A DNA stretch of 64,000 bases from the NCBI RefSeq assembly GCF_030149515.1, contig NZ_JASBRI010000003.1, positions 1 to 64,000 on the forward strand, in the 5' to 3' direction. Source of the stretch: Maricaulis sp. GTDB taxonomy: Bacteria > Pseudomonadota > Alphaproteobacteria > Caulobacterales > Maricaulaceae. Within the stretch, counting starts at the first letter, position 1, and the number at the start of each line of letters is the position of its first letter. Of this stretch, positions 23,792 through 32,548 are shown one piece after another. The position numbers and the translations under genes are program-made. The notes under the pieces are model-generated. The model was not told the origin of the DNA. It saw nothing but the letters and a program-made list of their open reading frames with translations, and made no database searches.

Positions 23792-23890
23792 CTAACTGCC
23801 GATAGGCCAGTACTCGATGATGGCGACGGCGCCGAACAGAAATCCGAATGTCACGACAGTAGCAAGCAGGAAACGATTGCGCGGACGCAT
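23792..23890 (-). CDS. Possible 32-residue single-pass membrane peptide
   Basis: A short frame begins MRPRNRFLLATVV, has a hydrophobic core of about 20 residues (FLLATVVTFGFLFGAVAII) and ends EYWPIGS. Positive N-terminus and aromatic belt fit a small membrane protein. A GGAG element lies 10 bases upstream of the ATG, which is acceptable. No homologue is recalled, so the call rests on composition only. The 336-base stretch from here to the next gene otherwise holds only the regulatory sites at 24141-24192. Confidence 0.4.
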   Translation of the reverse strand: MRPRNRFLLATVVTFGFLFGAVAIIEYWPIGS

Positions 23891-24140
23891 GGCGCCCAAT
23901 CTCCAACAGGATCCGGCATCGGCCCGCGGCCGCTGCCGCGACGTCTCGTCGCCGCCAGGATGTAGCTCCGCTCGGGATTTCGCGGAAGCGGATGCCGCCT
24001 GCCCGGCGGGATTATCTTTTCGTAACCTGACGCGGGGCGCCCTCGGCCCGTCACGCGGAGCGGCTCCTCGGAAAATCCGGGCCCGGCAAGACGGAAACCC
24101 AATTGCATGGGTGAGCACGCCGGTCTCTCCGGCGTAGAAC

Positions 24141-24192
24141 TGCGAACAATTCGCACAACTCGATTGACACTGCAATTTACTCGCATTATCGA
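24141..24192 (+). promoter_or_regulatory. Promoter with two TGC-N9-GCA elements
   Basis: A perfect -35 box TTGACA (24164-24169) and a -10 like TATCGA (24187-24192) are 17 bases apart. Two 15-base elements of the form TGC-N9-GCA start at 24141 and 24171, exactly 30 bases apart; the first is a near-perfect palindrome (TGCGAA-CAA-TTCGCA). The second overlaps the promoter spacer. Upstream of a siderophore-type receptor this looks like a repressor operator, for example of a Fur-family protein; the regulator is inferred. Confidence 0.5.
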
Positions 24193-24226
24193 ACCCCCAG
24201 TTTTTCGCTCCGACTTGGGGACATCC

Positions 24227-26380
24227 ATGTTGCGTTTCAGCCAGTTGCGGCGCCCGGCGCCGATTGCGGGCCTGTGCCTGCTTTCCACCGCTCTTTCGAC
24301 CACCCTCGCCCCGGCCGCGTTTGCCCAGGGCGAGGAAGCGGTCGACGATGTGGTCGTCGTTCACGGTGTGCTCGGCCGCTATTCGGCGACCAAGTCCGAC
24401 ACACCTATCGCGGAGACCCCGCGCGCAGTCTCCATCGAGACCCTGGATGAAATCCTCGACCGCGGCGCCATCGACCTGGCCGACGCCTACACCTATTCCG
24501 CCGGCGTGATCGGTGAGACCTACGGTTTCGCCACCCGCGGCGACTGGGTCGGCGTGCGCGGCCTGAACGTGCCGGAATACCGCGACAGCCTGCAGGCCCT
24601 GTTCGGCAACTACAACAATTCCCGGCCCGACATTTACACGCTCGAACAAGTGGAAATCCTGCGGGGTCCGGCCGCCGTGCTTTACGGCCAGGGGTCTCCG
24701 GGCGGTATCGTCAACGTCGTCTCCAAAACCCCGCAGGACACGTTTGCCGGAGAAATCGTCGGCGAGCTGGGAAGCTATGACCGGCGCCAGATCGCGGCCG
24801 ACTTCACCGGCCCGTTCACGCAGGGCGGCGACTGGCTCTATCGCGCCATCGGCGTCTATCGCGATACCGGCACCCAGGTCGATCATGTCGACGAGACCGC
24901 CGTGGTCATCGCCCCGTCCCTCACCTGGACGCCCGGCCCGGACACGCGCATCACGGCGCTGTTGAGCTATCAGGACTCCGACAACAAGGCCGGCGCGCAA
25001 TTCCTGCCGATTCACGGCACGCTGCTGCCGGCGCCGAACGGCCGGTTCTTCGATCCGAACGTGTTCACCGGCGAACCGGGCTTTGACCGCTACAACACCA
25101 GTTCCACCTCCTTCACCGTGCTGGCCGAACACCGGGTCAACGCCAACCTCCAGCTGGAAGCGACCGTGCGCCGCACCGAGGGCGAGGCCGACTACCAGCA
25201 GTCCTGGATCTCCTTCATCGGCGGCGATCGCTGGATCCGCAATCCGGACGGAAGCCTGTATCGCGACGGCTATGTGCCGCGCACCTTCTACGCCTCCGAC
25301 GCCCGGTCCGAGCAGACCGCAGCCGATTTCCGCGCGCGCCTCGACTTCACCACCGGCGCCTTCGAGCACAAACTGCTCACCGGGGCGCAATACCAGGACG
25401 TCACCACCGACAATGACAGCGCCTATCTGTTCGCCGTCGGCCTGGACTTCGCCACCGGCCTGCCGGATGCGACCTTTGGCGACCAATTCTGGTTCAACCC
25501 CTTCGACCCGGTCTATGGCAATTATCCCTCCGAGGCCGTGATCGACAGCTTCATGGGTGACCGGCCGGAGAGCAATACGCAGGATTTCGGCCTCTACCTC
25601 CATGACCAGATCGAATACGGCAACTGGCTGATCACGGCCGGCCTGCGCGGCGACTGGGTCGAAACCGATACAGGCGCGACGTCACAGGACGACGACGCCC
25701 TCTCCAGCAGCCTGGCGGTGATGTACCGGTTCGACAACGGTTTTGCGCCCTATGTCAGTTATGCGGAAAGCTTCGAGCCGATTGTCGGCACCATGTTCGA
25801 CGGCTCGGCTTTCGAGCCCCAGGAGGGCCGCCAGTATGAAGCCGGGGTGAAATTCCAGCCGCGCGGCACGCGCTCGCTGTTCACCCTGGCCTGGTTCGAC
25901 ATCGAACAATCCAATCTGCGCGAACCCGATCCGGCCCATCCGGGCTTCCAGATCCAGACCGGCACGGTCGAAATCACCGGGGTGGAATTCGAGTCGCAAT
26001 GGCGCTGGGAAGACCTGACCTTCGAGTTCAATGCCAGCCAGGTCGACGCCACCAATGCCAATGGCTTCCAGCAGGCCTCGATCCCGGAAACCCAGGCCTC
26101 GGCCTGGATCGGCTGGCGCCCGCGCGAGCGCTGGTCCGGTTTCCGTACCGGTGCAGGCGTGCGCTATGTGGGCGAAAGCCAGAACGGCACCGACTCGCTC
26201 GAAACCCCGTCCTACACGCTGGTCGACGCCATGATCGGCTACGACATCGACACCTGGGCGATCTCGCTGCACGCGCGCAACCTGTTTGACGAACAATATT
26301 TCTCGACCTGCCTGGCCCGCGGCGACTGTTTCCCGGGCGAGGACCGCAACGTCGTGGCGCGCCTGGCACGCCGCTTCTGA
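24227..26380 (+). CDS. TonB-dependent siderophore-type receptor
   Basis: This 717-residue receptor has a signal peptide (cut near AAFAQ) and the FhuA/FpvA-like plug (SDTPIAETPRAVSIETLDEI, YGFATRGDWVGVRGLN, VEILRGPAAVLYGQGSPGGIVNVV). The barrel ends with NVVARLARRF, a C-terminal Phe. The plug pattern is that of ferric-siderophore receptors. The ATG at 24227 has GGGGA upstream and gives a normal signal peptide. A small membrane protein and a PepSY protein follow on the same strand, a set typical of siderophore-iron uptake and periplasmic or inner-membrane reduction. Iron control is likely from the upstream sites. Confidence 0.9.
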   Translation: MLRFSQLRRPAPIAGLCLLSTALSTTLAPAAFAQGEEAVDDVVVVHGVLGRYSATKSDTPIAETPRAVSIETLDEILDRGAIDLADAYTYSAGVIGETYGFATRGDWVGVRGLNVPEYRDSLQALFGNYNNSRPDIYTLEQVEILRGPAAVLYGQGSPGGIVNVVSKTPQDTFAGEIVGELGSYDRRQIAADFTGPFTQGGDWLYRAIGVYRDTGTQVDHVDETAVVIAPSLTWTPGPDTRITALLSYQDSDNKAGAQFLPIHGTLLPAPNGRFFDPNVFTGEPGFDRYNTSSTSFTVLAEHRVNANLQLEATVRRTEGEADYQQSWISFIGGDRWIRNPDGSLYRDGYVPRTFYASDARSEQTAADFRARLDFTTGAFEHKLLTGAQYQDVTTDNDSAYLFAVGLDFATGLPDATFGDQFWFNPFDPVYGNYPSEAVIDSFMGDRPESNTQDFGLYLHDQIEYGNWLITAGLRGDWVETDTGATSQDDDALSSSLAVMYRFDNGFAPYVSYAESFEPIVGTMFDGSAFEPQEGRQYEAGVKFQPRGTRSLFTLAWFDIEQSNLREPDPAHPGFQIQTGTVEITGVEFESQWRWEDLTFEFNASQVDATNANGFQQASIPETQASAWIGWRPRERWSGFRTGAGVRYVGESQNGTDSLETPSYTLVDAMIGYDIDTWAISLHARNLFDEQYFSTCLARGDCFPGEDRNVVARLARRF

Positions 26381-26407
26381 CCGGGCCGTCCCAGAAGGCC
26401 CGTCGGG

Positions 26408-26440
26408 TGCCGGACTGCGACACCGACCCGCAGTCCGGCA
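26408..26440 (+). terminator. Stem-loop between receptor and membrane protein gene
   Basis: A 12-bp perfect inverted repeat (TGCCGGACTGCG arm) with a 9-base loop. No T-run follows, so it may reduce, rather than stop, read-through into the next gene, or may protect the receptor mRNA. Confidence 0.5.
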
Positions 26441-26473
26441 TCCGCAAACACCCCGTCCGGCAAGGGAGCGCCG

Positions 26474-27055
26474 ATGACCGCGACCGATTTCATCTGGCCC
26501 CTGGCCGCCCTCGCTGCCAGCGTGGGCGGTATTGTGCTTCTGCGCCGCGCCTGGGCCCGGCGGCGAAACCGTCATGCCTGGTTCGTTGCGCTGGGCTGGA
26601 TTGCCCTGTGCCTGGCCACGGTGCTGTGGACGCCGCCCTACCCGCCGGTCTACGCCATCGCGCTGAGCGTCCTCGCCATCGAATGCCTCGCCCTGCTGGC
26701 CGTTTTCCGGAAGACCAATTGGCGCGAAACGTCACCGGAAACCCCTATTCGCCGCGAAACCGCGCCGGCCCCGGCCCCCGCCTGGCGGACGGGTCTGCGC
26801 GGCGTCGCCGTGACCCTGCTTGCCGGTCCCGCCGCGATGGCCGGGGCTATCGTGCTGTCGCTACTGCTGTTCGGCCTGGCACGCATCGCAGGCTGGAACG
26901 ATGCCGACCAGCTGGCCCTGGCCCTGTTCGCCGTGCCGGTCATCTGGACCGTGCTGGCCGCGCTGGCAGTCGTCGACATGAAGCTGCGCTGGCGCACAGC
27001 CTCCATCCTGCTGCCGCTCCTCCTAGGCGGTGGCCTGCTCGCCCTCATTGCCTAG
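26474..27055 (+). CDS. Small integral membrane protein of the siderophore locus
   Basis: I do not recognise this 193-residue protein. It has two hydrophobic segments in the N-terminal 65 residues, a Pro/Arg-rich loop at about 80-105, and three further membrane segments to the end (about 110-193). An Arg-rich RRAWARRRNRH turn follows the first segment. GGGAG lies before the ATG. It is placed between the siderophore receptor and the PepSY protein, with the same strand and short gaps, so it probably belongs to the uptake operon. The exact role is unknown. Confidence 0.7.
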   Translation: MTATDFIWPLAALAASVGGIVLLRRAWARRRNRHAWFVALGWIALCLATVLWTPPYPPVYAIALSVLAIECLALLAVFRKTNWRETSPETPIRRETAPAPAPAWRTGLRGVAVTLLAGPAAMAGAIVLSLLLFGLARIAGWNDADQLALALFAVPVIWTVLAALAVVDMKLRWRTASILLPLLLGGGLLALIA

Positions 27056-27065
27056 GAGCACCGCC

Positions 27066-28562
27066 ATGACGTCCCTGCCCTGGCCGAAAATGCCCGCCCG
27101 TTTCGTCTCCCGGATGCTGTCCGGCCACACGGCGCTGGGCCTGGCGCTCTCCGCTCTGCTCTATATCGTCTGCCTGTCGGGCACGCTGGTCGTCTTCCAC
27201 AATGAGTTCTCGCGCTGGGAGCAGCCCACCGCGTTGGAAACAGGAGCCGTCACGCCCGGGCTGGTCCAGACCACGCTGACCAACGCTCTCGCGCGGGCCG
27301 AGGATATGCCCGACCGGATCACACTCGTCCTGCCCACGGATGACGGGCCACGCCTGATGGCGGGTTTTGGCGAAACCTACTGGCTGGCCGACGAGACCGG
27401 TGCGCTGGGCGATCCCGTCGCGCATCCGTTTTCGGAATTCCTGGTCGATCTGCACTTCTACCTGCACCTGCCCTCGACGCTGGGCCTCACCCTGGTCGGT
27501 CTTCTGGGTGTGATGATGCTGGGTCTCGTCCTCTCCGGCTTCCTGGCCCATCCGCGCATCTTCCGCGATGCCTTCCTCTATCGCCGCGGCAAGAGCGAAC
27601 GCCTGTCGGAGACCGACCTGCACAATCGCCTGTCGGTCTGGGCTGCGCCCTTTCACATCACGATCGCGCTCACCGGTGCCGTTCTCGGCCTGGCCTCGAT
27701 TGCCGCCTATGCCCTGGCTCTGGCCTTCCATGACGGCGATCTGAACGCGGTTTTCCCGCCGATCTTCGGCGATGCGTTCGAGACCGGACCCGCCCCGGAC
27801 GGCCTGGCCGATGCCGCGGCGGCCTACCGGACCCTGCAGGCCGAACGGCCCGACCTCGAACCCTGGCTGATCTATGTCAACGGACCGGGCACCGAGGCCC
27901 AGAACATCGAAATCCTGACCAAGGTCCCCGGTCAGCTGGCCTATTATGACGAGGTCCAGTTCGATGCAGCCGGAAACATGCTCGGCTCCAACGGTATGAG
28001 TGACGGCGAGACCGGCCAGATGATGGCGGCGGCGGTCTATTCCCTGCATTTCGGCTGGTATGGCGGCTTGTGGAGCAAGTTCGCCTATCTCGCCCTGGGC
28101 CTGGCCCTGACCGTGGTCTGCGCCTCGGGCTTCACACTGTGGCTGATCAAGCGGCGCGAGAAAGGCAAACCCTGTCCGCGCCTGGAACGTGCCTGGGTCG
28201 CGGTCGTCTGGGGATCACCGGCCACGCTTGCGGCCAGTATGGCAGGCTCCTTCACCGGCCTGCTGTCGGAGGCCGTGCTGGTCCCCTTCTTCTGGATCGC
28301 TCTGGCGCTTGTCGTCGCGCTGGCCAGCGCGGCCGGATCGAAACGCGCCTGGTCGCGAAGCCTGCGCATTGCGGCCGGCCTGTTTGTGCTGGCCGGACTG
28401 GCGGCGCATCACATTGCGTATTGGGGCACGTTCCGCGGCGAGGCCTCCTGGGGTGTCAGTGCCGGCCTGGCTGTGGCGGCACTGCTGATACTGGCCAGTG
28501 CACTGCCCGGCCTGCGGCCGGTCAGAGCGCCCCGGCCGCGCGCAGACGAAGCCATTTCGTGA
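27066..28562 (+). CDS. PepSY-associated membrane protein, putative ferric-siderophore reductase
   Basis: This 498-residue inner-membrane protein has a first membrane segment (LGLALSALLYIVCLSGTLVVFHNEFSRWEQP), a periplasmic part, a His-rich segment FLVDLHFYLHLPST followed by a second membrane span, and further spans near 200, 340, 390 and 430-490. This is the PepSY-TM family, whose members serve iron-siderophore use and may be periplasm-facing reductases. The conserved His residues could bind haem. The ATG at 27066 follows an AGGAG site. The 3' end overlaps the convergent Nudix gene by 41 bases. Confidence 0.85.
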   Translation: MTSLPWPKMPARFVSRMLSGHTALGLALSALLYIVCLSGTLVVFHNEFSRWEQPTALETGAVTPGLVQTTLTNALARAEDMPDRITLVLPTDDGPRLMAGFGETYWLADETGALGDPVAHPFSEFLVDLHFYLHLPSTLGLTLVGLLGVMMLGLVLSGFLAHPRIFRDAFLYRRGKSERLSETDLHNRLSVWAAPFHITIALTGAVLGLASIAAYALALAFHDGDLNAVFPPIFGDAFETGPAPDGLADAAAAYRTLQAERPDLEPWLIYVNGPGTEAQNIEILTKVPGQLAYYDEVQFDAAGNMLGSNGMSDGETGQMMAAAVYSLHFGWYGGLWSKFAYLALGLALTVVCASGFTLWLIKRREKGKPCPRLERAWVAVVWGSPATLAASMAGSFTGLLSEAVLVPFFWIALALVVALASAAGSKRAWSRSLRIAAGLFVLAGLAAHHIAYWGTFRGEASWGVSAGLAVAALLILASALPGLRPVRAPRPRADEAIS

Positions 28563-29004
28563 TCGCCCAGGCCGCCGCATCATGGCGCATGCGGCTTATC
28601 GCCTCGAGCGGTCCCAGCCAGACCAGTTCGTGATCGTCATCCATCTTGGCATGACGGTCAGCCACGAGCGTGCAGGCGTGAAAGGCGGCATGGTTGTGCC
28701 GATACTCGCCCTGCGAGGTGACGGTGTATTGCCGCGCCCGCACAACAAGCGGTCCGGGCTCGACAGCCCATCCCGTCTCTTCCAGGAATTCGCGGACCAG
28801 GGCCTCGCGGTGGGCCTCGCCGGGATCGACCATGCCTCCGGGCAGGTCCCAGCTGGACGAAGCGGTTCCGCGGATATGCACGGTCGCGATGCGGCCGTCA
28901 CTGCGCGGGGCCAGACCGTAGATGACCGGGCGAAACGTATACGGCACGCCCGGTTCGGCTGCGCCAAACTGCGGCCCCGCATCGCTCGCCATATCATCAC
29001 GCAT
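28522..29004 (-). CDS. Nudix hydrolase
   Basis: This 160-residue protein contains a complete Nudix box from G57 to W79 (G-x5-E, then REFLEETGW). Nudix enzymes cleave nucleoside diphosphates linked to another group. The closest look is that of a DNA-mutation or NDP-X type hydrolase, but the substrate cannot be stated. It starts three bases after the GST stop on the same strand, so the two are co-transcribed. The ribosome site is weak, and an internal Met at 28992 is another possible start. Confidence 0.88.
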   Translation of the reverse strand: MRDDMASDAGPQFGAAEPGVPYTFRPVIYGLAPRSDGRIATVHIRGTASSSWDLPGGMVDPGEAHREALVREFLEETGWAVEPGPLVVRARQYTVTSQGEYRHNHAAFHACTLVADRHAKMDDDHELVWLGPLEAISRMRHDAAAWAITKWLRLRAAGAL

Positions 29005-29007
29005 GGT

Positions 29008-29631
29008 TCAGCCCTGCATCAGCACGCGTCCTTCGTCGGGGTCGATACCCAGTTCCTGCTCGACCCGCGCCACCCAGGCGCGCACGCCCAGGAACTCGTC
29101 GAGATCGAACCCGCCCTCGTCGGCCACGCGCGTATAGGCCACCAGGGCAATGTCCGCGAGGGTCAGCGTATCGCGCACCATGAATTCCCGGGACAAGAGC
29201 CGCATTTCCATCACGCCCAGCGCCCGGCGTCCCTTGGCCATGAGGTCGGGATCGACCTCGTCGTCTGTTAGATGGAGAAAGGCCTTGCGGAAACGGCGCA
29301 CGGCGATGAAGGGCTCGTGGCTGTACTGTTCCCAGAACATCCATTCCAGCATCTTCGACTGATCGAATTCGTCCTCGGGGATCAGTTTCGATCCGCGCGC
29401 GAGGTGGAAGATGATGGCGTTGGACTGGGCCAGGATACGCCCGTCTTCACGCTCCAGACAGGGAACCTGGCCGGCCGGATTGATGGCCAGGAAATCGTCC
29501 GTCCGGGTCTCGCCCTTCACCACATCGACATCGTGCCAGTCATAATCGATGCCGAGATAGTCCGCGGTCCATTTGACCTTGAGACAATTGCCGCTTTGCC
29601 GATCGCCATAGATCCGGACGGGTTGGGCCAT
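29008..29631 (-). CDS. Glutathione S-transferase
   Basis: This 207-residue protein has the N-terminal thioredoxin-like GST domain (VRIYGDRQSGNCLKVKWTADYLG, then NPAGQVPCLEREDGRILAQSNAI with the cis-Pro and the Ser that binds glutathione). The all-helical C-terminal domain includes LTLADIALVAYTRVADEGGFDLDEF. It probably conjugates or reduces small molecules in the cytoplasm. The start at 29631 follows a GGGAG site; an upstream ATG adds 19 residues with no domain match. It leads the GST-Nudix pair. Confidence 0.9.
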   Translation of the reverse strand: MAQPVRIYGDRQSGNCLKVKWTADYLGIDYDWHDVDVVKGETRTDDFLAINPAGQVPCLEREDGRILAQSNAIIFHLARGSKLIPEDEFDQSKMLEWMFWEQYSHEPFIAVRRFRKAFLHLTDDEVDPDLMAKGRRALGVMEMRLLSREFMVRDTLTLADIALVAYTRVADEGGFDLDEFLGVRAWVARVEQELGIDPDEGRVLMQG

Positions 29632-29779
29632 GGTAGGACTCCCTGATGCTCGCGGCACCATAACGCCACCGTCCGGGATATCGAGCACGGATTGATGACA
29701 ATGGCAGGTCTGTGACAGCTCGCCGCTTGGGCGCCGCCCTGGGCGCGCCTATAAGAGGCTAAACGATACGGGTTTGCGC

Positions 29780-30100
29780 ATGACCTCCACACTCCTCTCC
29801 GACGTCACCCCGCCTGAATCCTGCCTGACCATGGCCGAAGTCCGTGAAGGTGTGGATGCGCTCGACCGCGAGCTTGTCGCCCTGATCGCCCGTCGCGCCC
29901 GCTACATGGAAGCCGCCGCGCGGATCAAACCCAGCCGCGATGTCGTGCGTGACGAATGGCGGATCGAGGACGTGATTTCCAAGGTGACCGCCGAAGCCGG
30001 ACGCGTCGGCCTGCCTCGCGCCATTGCCGAACCGGTGTGGCGGGAATTGGTGGAGCGATCGATCGCCTACGAATTCGAGATCTGGGACCGCACGCGCTGA
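29780..30100 (+). CDS. Chorismate mutase, AroQ class
   Basis: This 106-residue all-helical protein matches monofunctional AroQ-type chorismate mutase: MAEVREGVDALDRELVALIARRARYMEAAARIK, then VVRDEWRIEDVISKV and a C-terminal helix with VWRELVERSIAYEF. It turns chorismate to prephenate; a PchB-like isochorismate lyase has the same fold and cannot be excluded, but the lyase hallmark residues are not clear. ATG at 29780 is preferred to a TTG two codons upstream. It lies alone between divergent and convergent neighbours. Confidence 0.85.
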   Translation: MTSTLLSDVTPPESCLTMAEVREGVDALDRELVALIARRARYMEAAARIKPSRDVVRDEWRIEDVISKVTAEAGRVGLPRAIAEPVWRELVERSIAYEFEIWDRTR

Positions 30101-30116
30101 CCGGGGCAGGCCGCGA

Positions 30117-30455
30117 TCAGAGCAACCCGGCGACAGCCTTTTCCGTGTCGCGGAAACAGCGCTCGATCTCCAGTCGCGCCCCGTCCCAGGCCGTCGGCGG
30201 CTGGTCTTCGGCCTGCTCGCACAAATCGGCAAGGGCGAAGGCCCCCACGCCCCGGGCCGCCCCCTTGAGCGTATGAGTCGCGGTCTGCCAGCTGGTCGTG
30301 TCGGCGGCGGAGGCCATCAGGCCGATACAGCGCCGCGCCTGTTCGCACATGAGGTTGAGCAGCTCGGCCGTCAGTGCCTCGTCCCCGCCGGTATAGCGGT
30401 CGAGATGGGCACGATCGAACAGCGGCACGCCGGCGGATTTCATGTCTGCAACCAT
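30117..30455 (-). CDS. Histidine phosphotransfer (Hpt) protein
   Basis: This 112-residue protein is a stand-alone Hpt domain. The phosphorylated histidine is H61 in ATHTLKGAARGVGA, the classic HxxKG motif, within a four-helix bundle. It relays phosphate between a hybrid kinase and a response regulator, neither of which is encoded here. It is convergent with the chorismate mutase gene, 17 bases away. It is not the dimeric ChpT-type phosphotransferase of the CtrA pathway. Confidence 0.88.
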   Translation of the reverse strand: MVADMKSAGVPLFDRAHLDRYTGGDEALTAELLNLMCEQARRCIGLMASAADTTSWQTATHTLKGAARGVGAFALADLCEQAEDQPPTAWDGARLEIERCFRDTEKAVAGLL

Positions 30456-30601
30456 ACGACCTGACTAGACCGGCAATCTTAACACGCCGCTTAACGAATC
30501 CCTTCGCCGGGAAATGATCGTCAGCAAGGTGAATAGAGCGTTCACATACGCTTCAGGCGCGAATTGCCATGGTAAGGCCTTGGAAATCCGGGAGGATCAA
30601 C

Positions 30602-31048
30602 ATGACCAGATGGATCGGTTCCCTGGCATGCGCCCTCGCCGTGAGCCTCGCCGCCGGCGGTCTTGCCGCCGCACAACCGGCCCGCGCCGAAACCGTGCCT
30701 GCCACACCCCAGACCGAAAAAGCCGAGGGCGAGAAACGCCTTCAGCGCCGGCACCATCGCCGCGATTACCGTGACCGCCGCTACCGGCACCGCCATGGCT
30801 ATCGCCATCGCAACCACTGGCGCTACCGTGATCGCTGGCACCATCGCAGCCGCTGGCATGACCGGAGCCGCCATTATCGCGCGCCGCGCTGCTGGACAGA
30901 ACGGCGGCACGACCGCTATCGCGGCCGCCCGGCCCTGGTCTCGCTGCGGATCTGCGTCGACCGCTATGGCCGCAGCTACGTCGATTACCGCTCGCGCCGG
31001 CTGGTCTACTACATCAGTTCGCGCCATTACCGGCCGCGGCGCTGGTAG
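30602..31048 (+). CDS. Small exported Arg/His/Tyr-rich protein
   Basis: I do not recognise this 148-residue protein. A signal peptide (MTRWIGSLACALAVSLAAGG, cut after ARAE or so) is followed by a strongly basic stretch with repeated RYRHR, HRNHWRYR, RWHHRSRW-like units at about residues 45-95. The C-terminal part (LRICVDRYGRSYVDYRSRRLVYY) looks ordered and has Cys residues. A GGAGG site lies before the ATG at 30602. The His content suggests metal or surface binding; this is speculative. Confidence 0.7.
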   Translation: MTRWIGSLACALAVSLAAGGLAAAQPARAETVPATPQTEKAEGEKRLQRRHHRRDYRDRRYRHRHGYRHRNHWRYRDRWHHRSRWHDRSRHYRAPRCWTERRHDRYRGRPALVSLRICVDRYGRSYVDYRSRRLVYYISSRHYRPRRW

Positions 31049-31125
31049 GATCGAAACGGGCTCCGGTCACGGTTGCAGCACGGCAAATGACGCTCTACAT
31101 CTTCACCCAACAGGGGAGAAGAAAC

Positions 31126-32247
31126 ATGCGTCATTCAACCGTAAGCCTTGCCATCCTGGTCAGCGCGGCTGTCGCGGCCTGTTCTCAGCCCGCCCCGCAA
31201 AACGGTGTGGAGGAACCGCCCGCCGAAACACCGGCCGCCAGCGAGGACATGTCCGCGCCGGCCGAAGAGACGTCCGCGACCGGGGCTGAGCCGGACGCGG
31301 CCGCAGCCAACGATGCGCCGCCGCAGATGGCGACCGTCGATATCGAGGAGTGGAACGTGCCCTGGGAGGGCCGCCCGCGCGATCCGTACACGCTGGACGG
31401 CGAAACCGTCTGGTTTGTCGGCCAGGTCAATTCCTACATCGCCAGGCTGGACGTCGCGACCGGCCAGATGGAGCGGATCGATCTGCGCGAAGGCGCCGGT
31501 CCGCACAATCTGATCGTCGATCCCACGGGCGACGTCTGGTATGCCGGCAATCGCGACGCCCATATCGGCCGCTACGATGTGGACAGCGGCGAGTTCGAGA
31601 TCATCGACACACCGCGCGACACCGCCCGCGACCCGCACACCCAGATCTGGAACGCGGATGGCGATATCTGGTTCACCAGCCAGGGCGCCAATTCGGTGGG
31701 CTTCCTGGATGTATCGGAACGCTCGGTCGAGATCATTGCCGTGCCCACGCCCGGAGCGCGTCCCTACGGCATCAAGCTGGCGCCCGACGGCACGATCTGG
31801 GTGGCCCTGTTCGGCACCCACAAGCTGGCATCGATCGATCCGGAGACGATGGAACTGACCGAACACGACCTGCCGCGCGAGGAGATCCGGCCGCGCCGCA
31901 TCGGCATCACGTCCGACGGCCGTGTCTGGTATGGCGACTATAATGGCGGCTATCTCGGCGTCTTCGACCCGGCCAGTGGCGAGGTCACGGAATGGGCCAT
32001 GCCCTCGGGCGAGAACGCCCGCCCCTACGCGCTCGCCGTCGACGGGCAGGACCGGATCTGGTTCGTCGAAACCGGGGTCGACCCGAATTACTTCGTCGGC
32101 TTCGACCCCGAGAGCGAGAGCTTTTTCTCAATCACCGCCATCCCGTCGGGGGGCGGTGTCGTGCGCCACATGCAATACCTGCCGCAGAACGGTGAAATCT
32201 GGTTCGGCTCGGACATGGGCACGATCGGCCGCGCCCGCGTCGAATAG
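31126..32247 (+). CDS. Beta-propeller lipoprotein, Vgb/SMP-30-like
   Basis: This 373-residue protein has lipobox VAAC (C19), an acidic Ala/Pro/Glu linker to about residue 70, and then a seven-blade propeller with repeated D/N-G-x-I/V-W-F/Y-x-G/T units (TGDVWYAGNRD, DGDIWFTSQGAN, DGTIWVALFGTH, DGRVWYGDYNGG, QDRIWFVETG, NGEIWFGSDMG). This pattern is that of virginiamycin B lyase and similar lyases or lactonases. In most cases the substrate of such lipoproteins is unknown. GGGGAG lies before the ATG. It is the last protein gene before the tRNA. Confidence 0.82.
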   Translation: MRHSTVSLAILVSAAVAACSQPAPQNGVEEPPAETPAASEDMSAPAEETSATGAEPDAAAANDAPPQMATVDIEEWNVPWEGRPRDPYTLDGETVWFVGQVNSYIARLDVATGQMERIDLREGAGPHNLIVDPTGDVWYAGNRDAHIGRYDVDSGEFEIIDTPRDTARDPHTQIWNADGDIWFTSQGANSVGFLDVSERSVEIIAVPTPGARPYGIKLAPDGTIWVALFGTHKLASIDPETMELTEHDLPREEIRPRRIGITSDGRVWYGDYNGGYLGVFDPASGEVTEWAMPSGENARPYALAVDGQDRIWFVETGVDPNYFVGFDPESESFFSITAIPSGGGVVRHMQYLPQNGEIWFGSDMGTIGRARVE

Positions 32248-32256
32248 TCCGCGTGT

Positions 32257-32301
32257 TTCCGGTCCCGCACCGCTGCATGGCAGCCATGTGCGGGGCCGGA
32301 A
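32257..32301 (+). terminator. Long stem-loop after the propeller gene
   Basis: A 14-bp stem (TTCCGG-T-CCCGCAC with its complement, one mismatch) encloses a second small stem (GCTGC-ATG-GCAGC). It stands 10 bases after the stop; the downstream tail (CAAGATGTCTTGATTTTG) is AT-rich only later. A terminator is likely. Confidence 0.6.
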
Positions 32302-32357
32302 CAAGATGTCTTGATTTTGTCGCATTCGCGCGTATGTTCCGCCGCTCTCAACCCGGC

Positions 32358-32433
<76 letters not shown>

Positions 32434-32548
32434 ATTTCCCCGATGTCCAGCCGCTTCGCGCACGCCTCCGATGGCGCGCGCAAGCCCACTTTCGTTTTCG
32501 CCCGTCCCCCTGCAAGATGACATGGCCACTTCCCTGCAGGGCTCTCCC

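Noticed and set aside
30478-30495. TTAA-N8-TTAA site upstream of the Hpt gene
   Set aside because: The gap is 8 bases, not the 7 required of a CtrA box, so it was not called.
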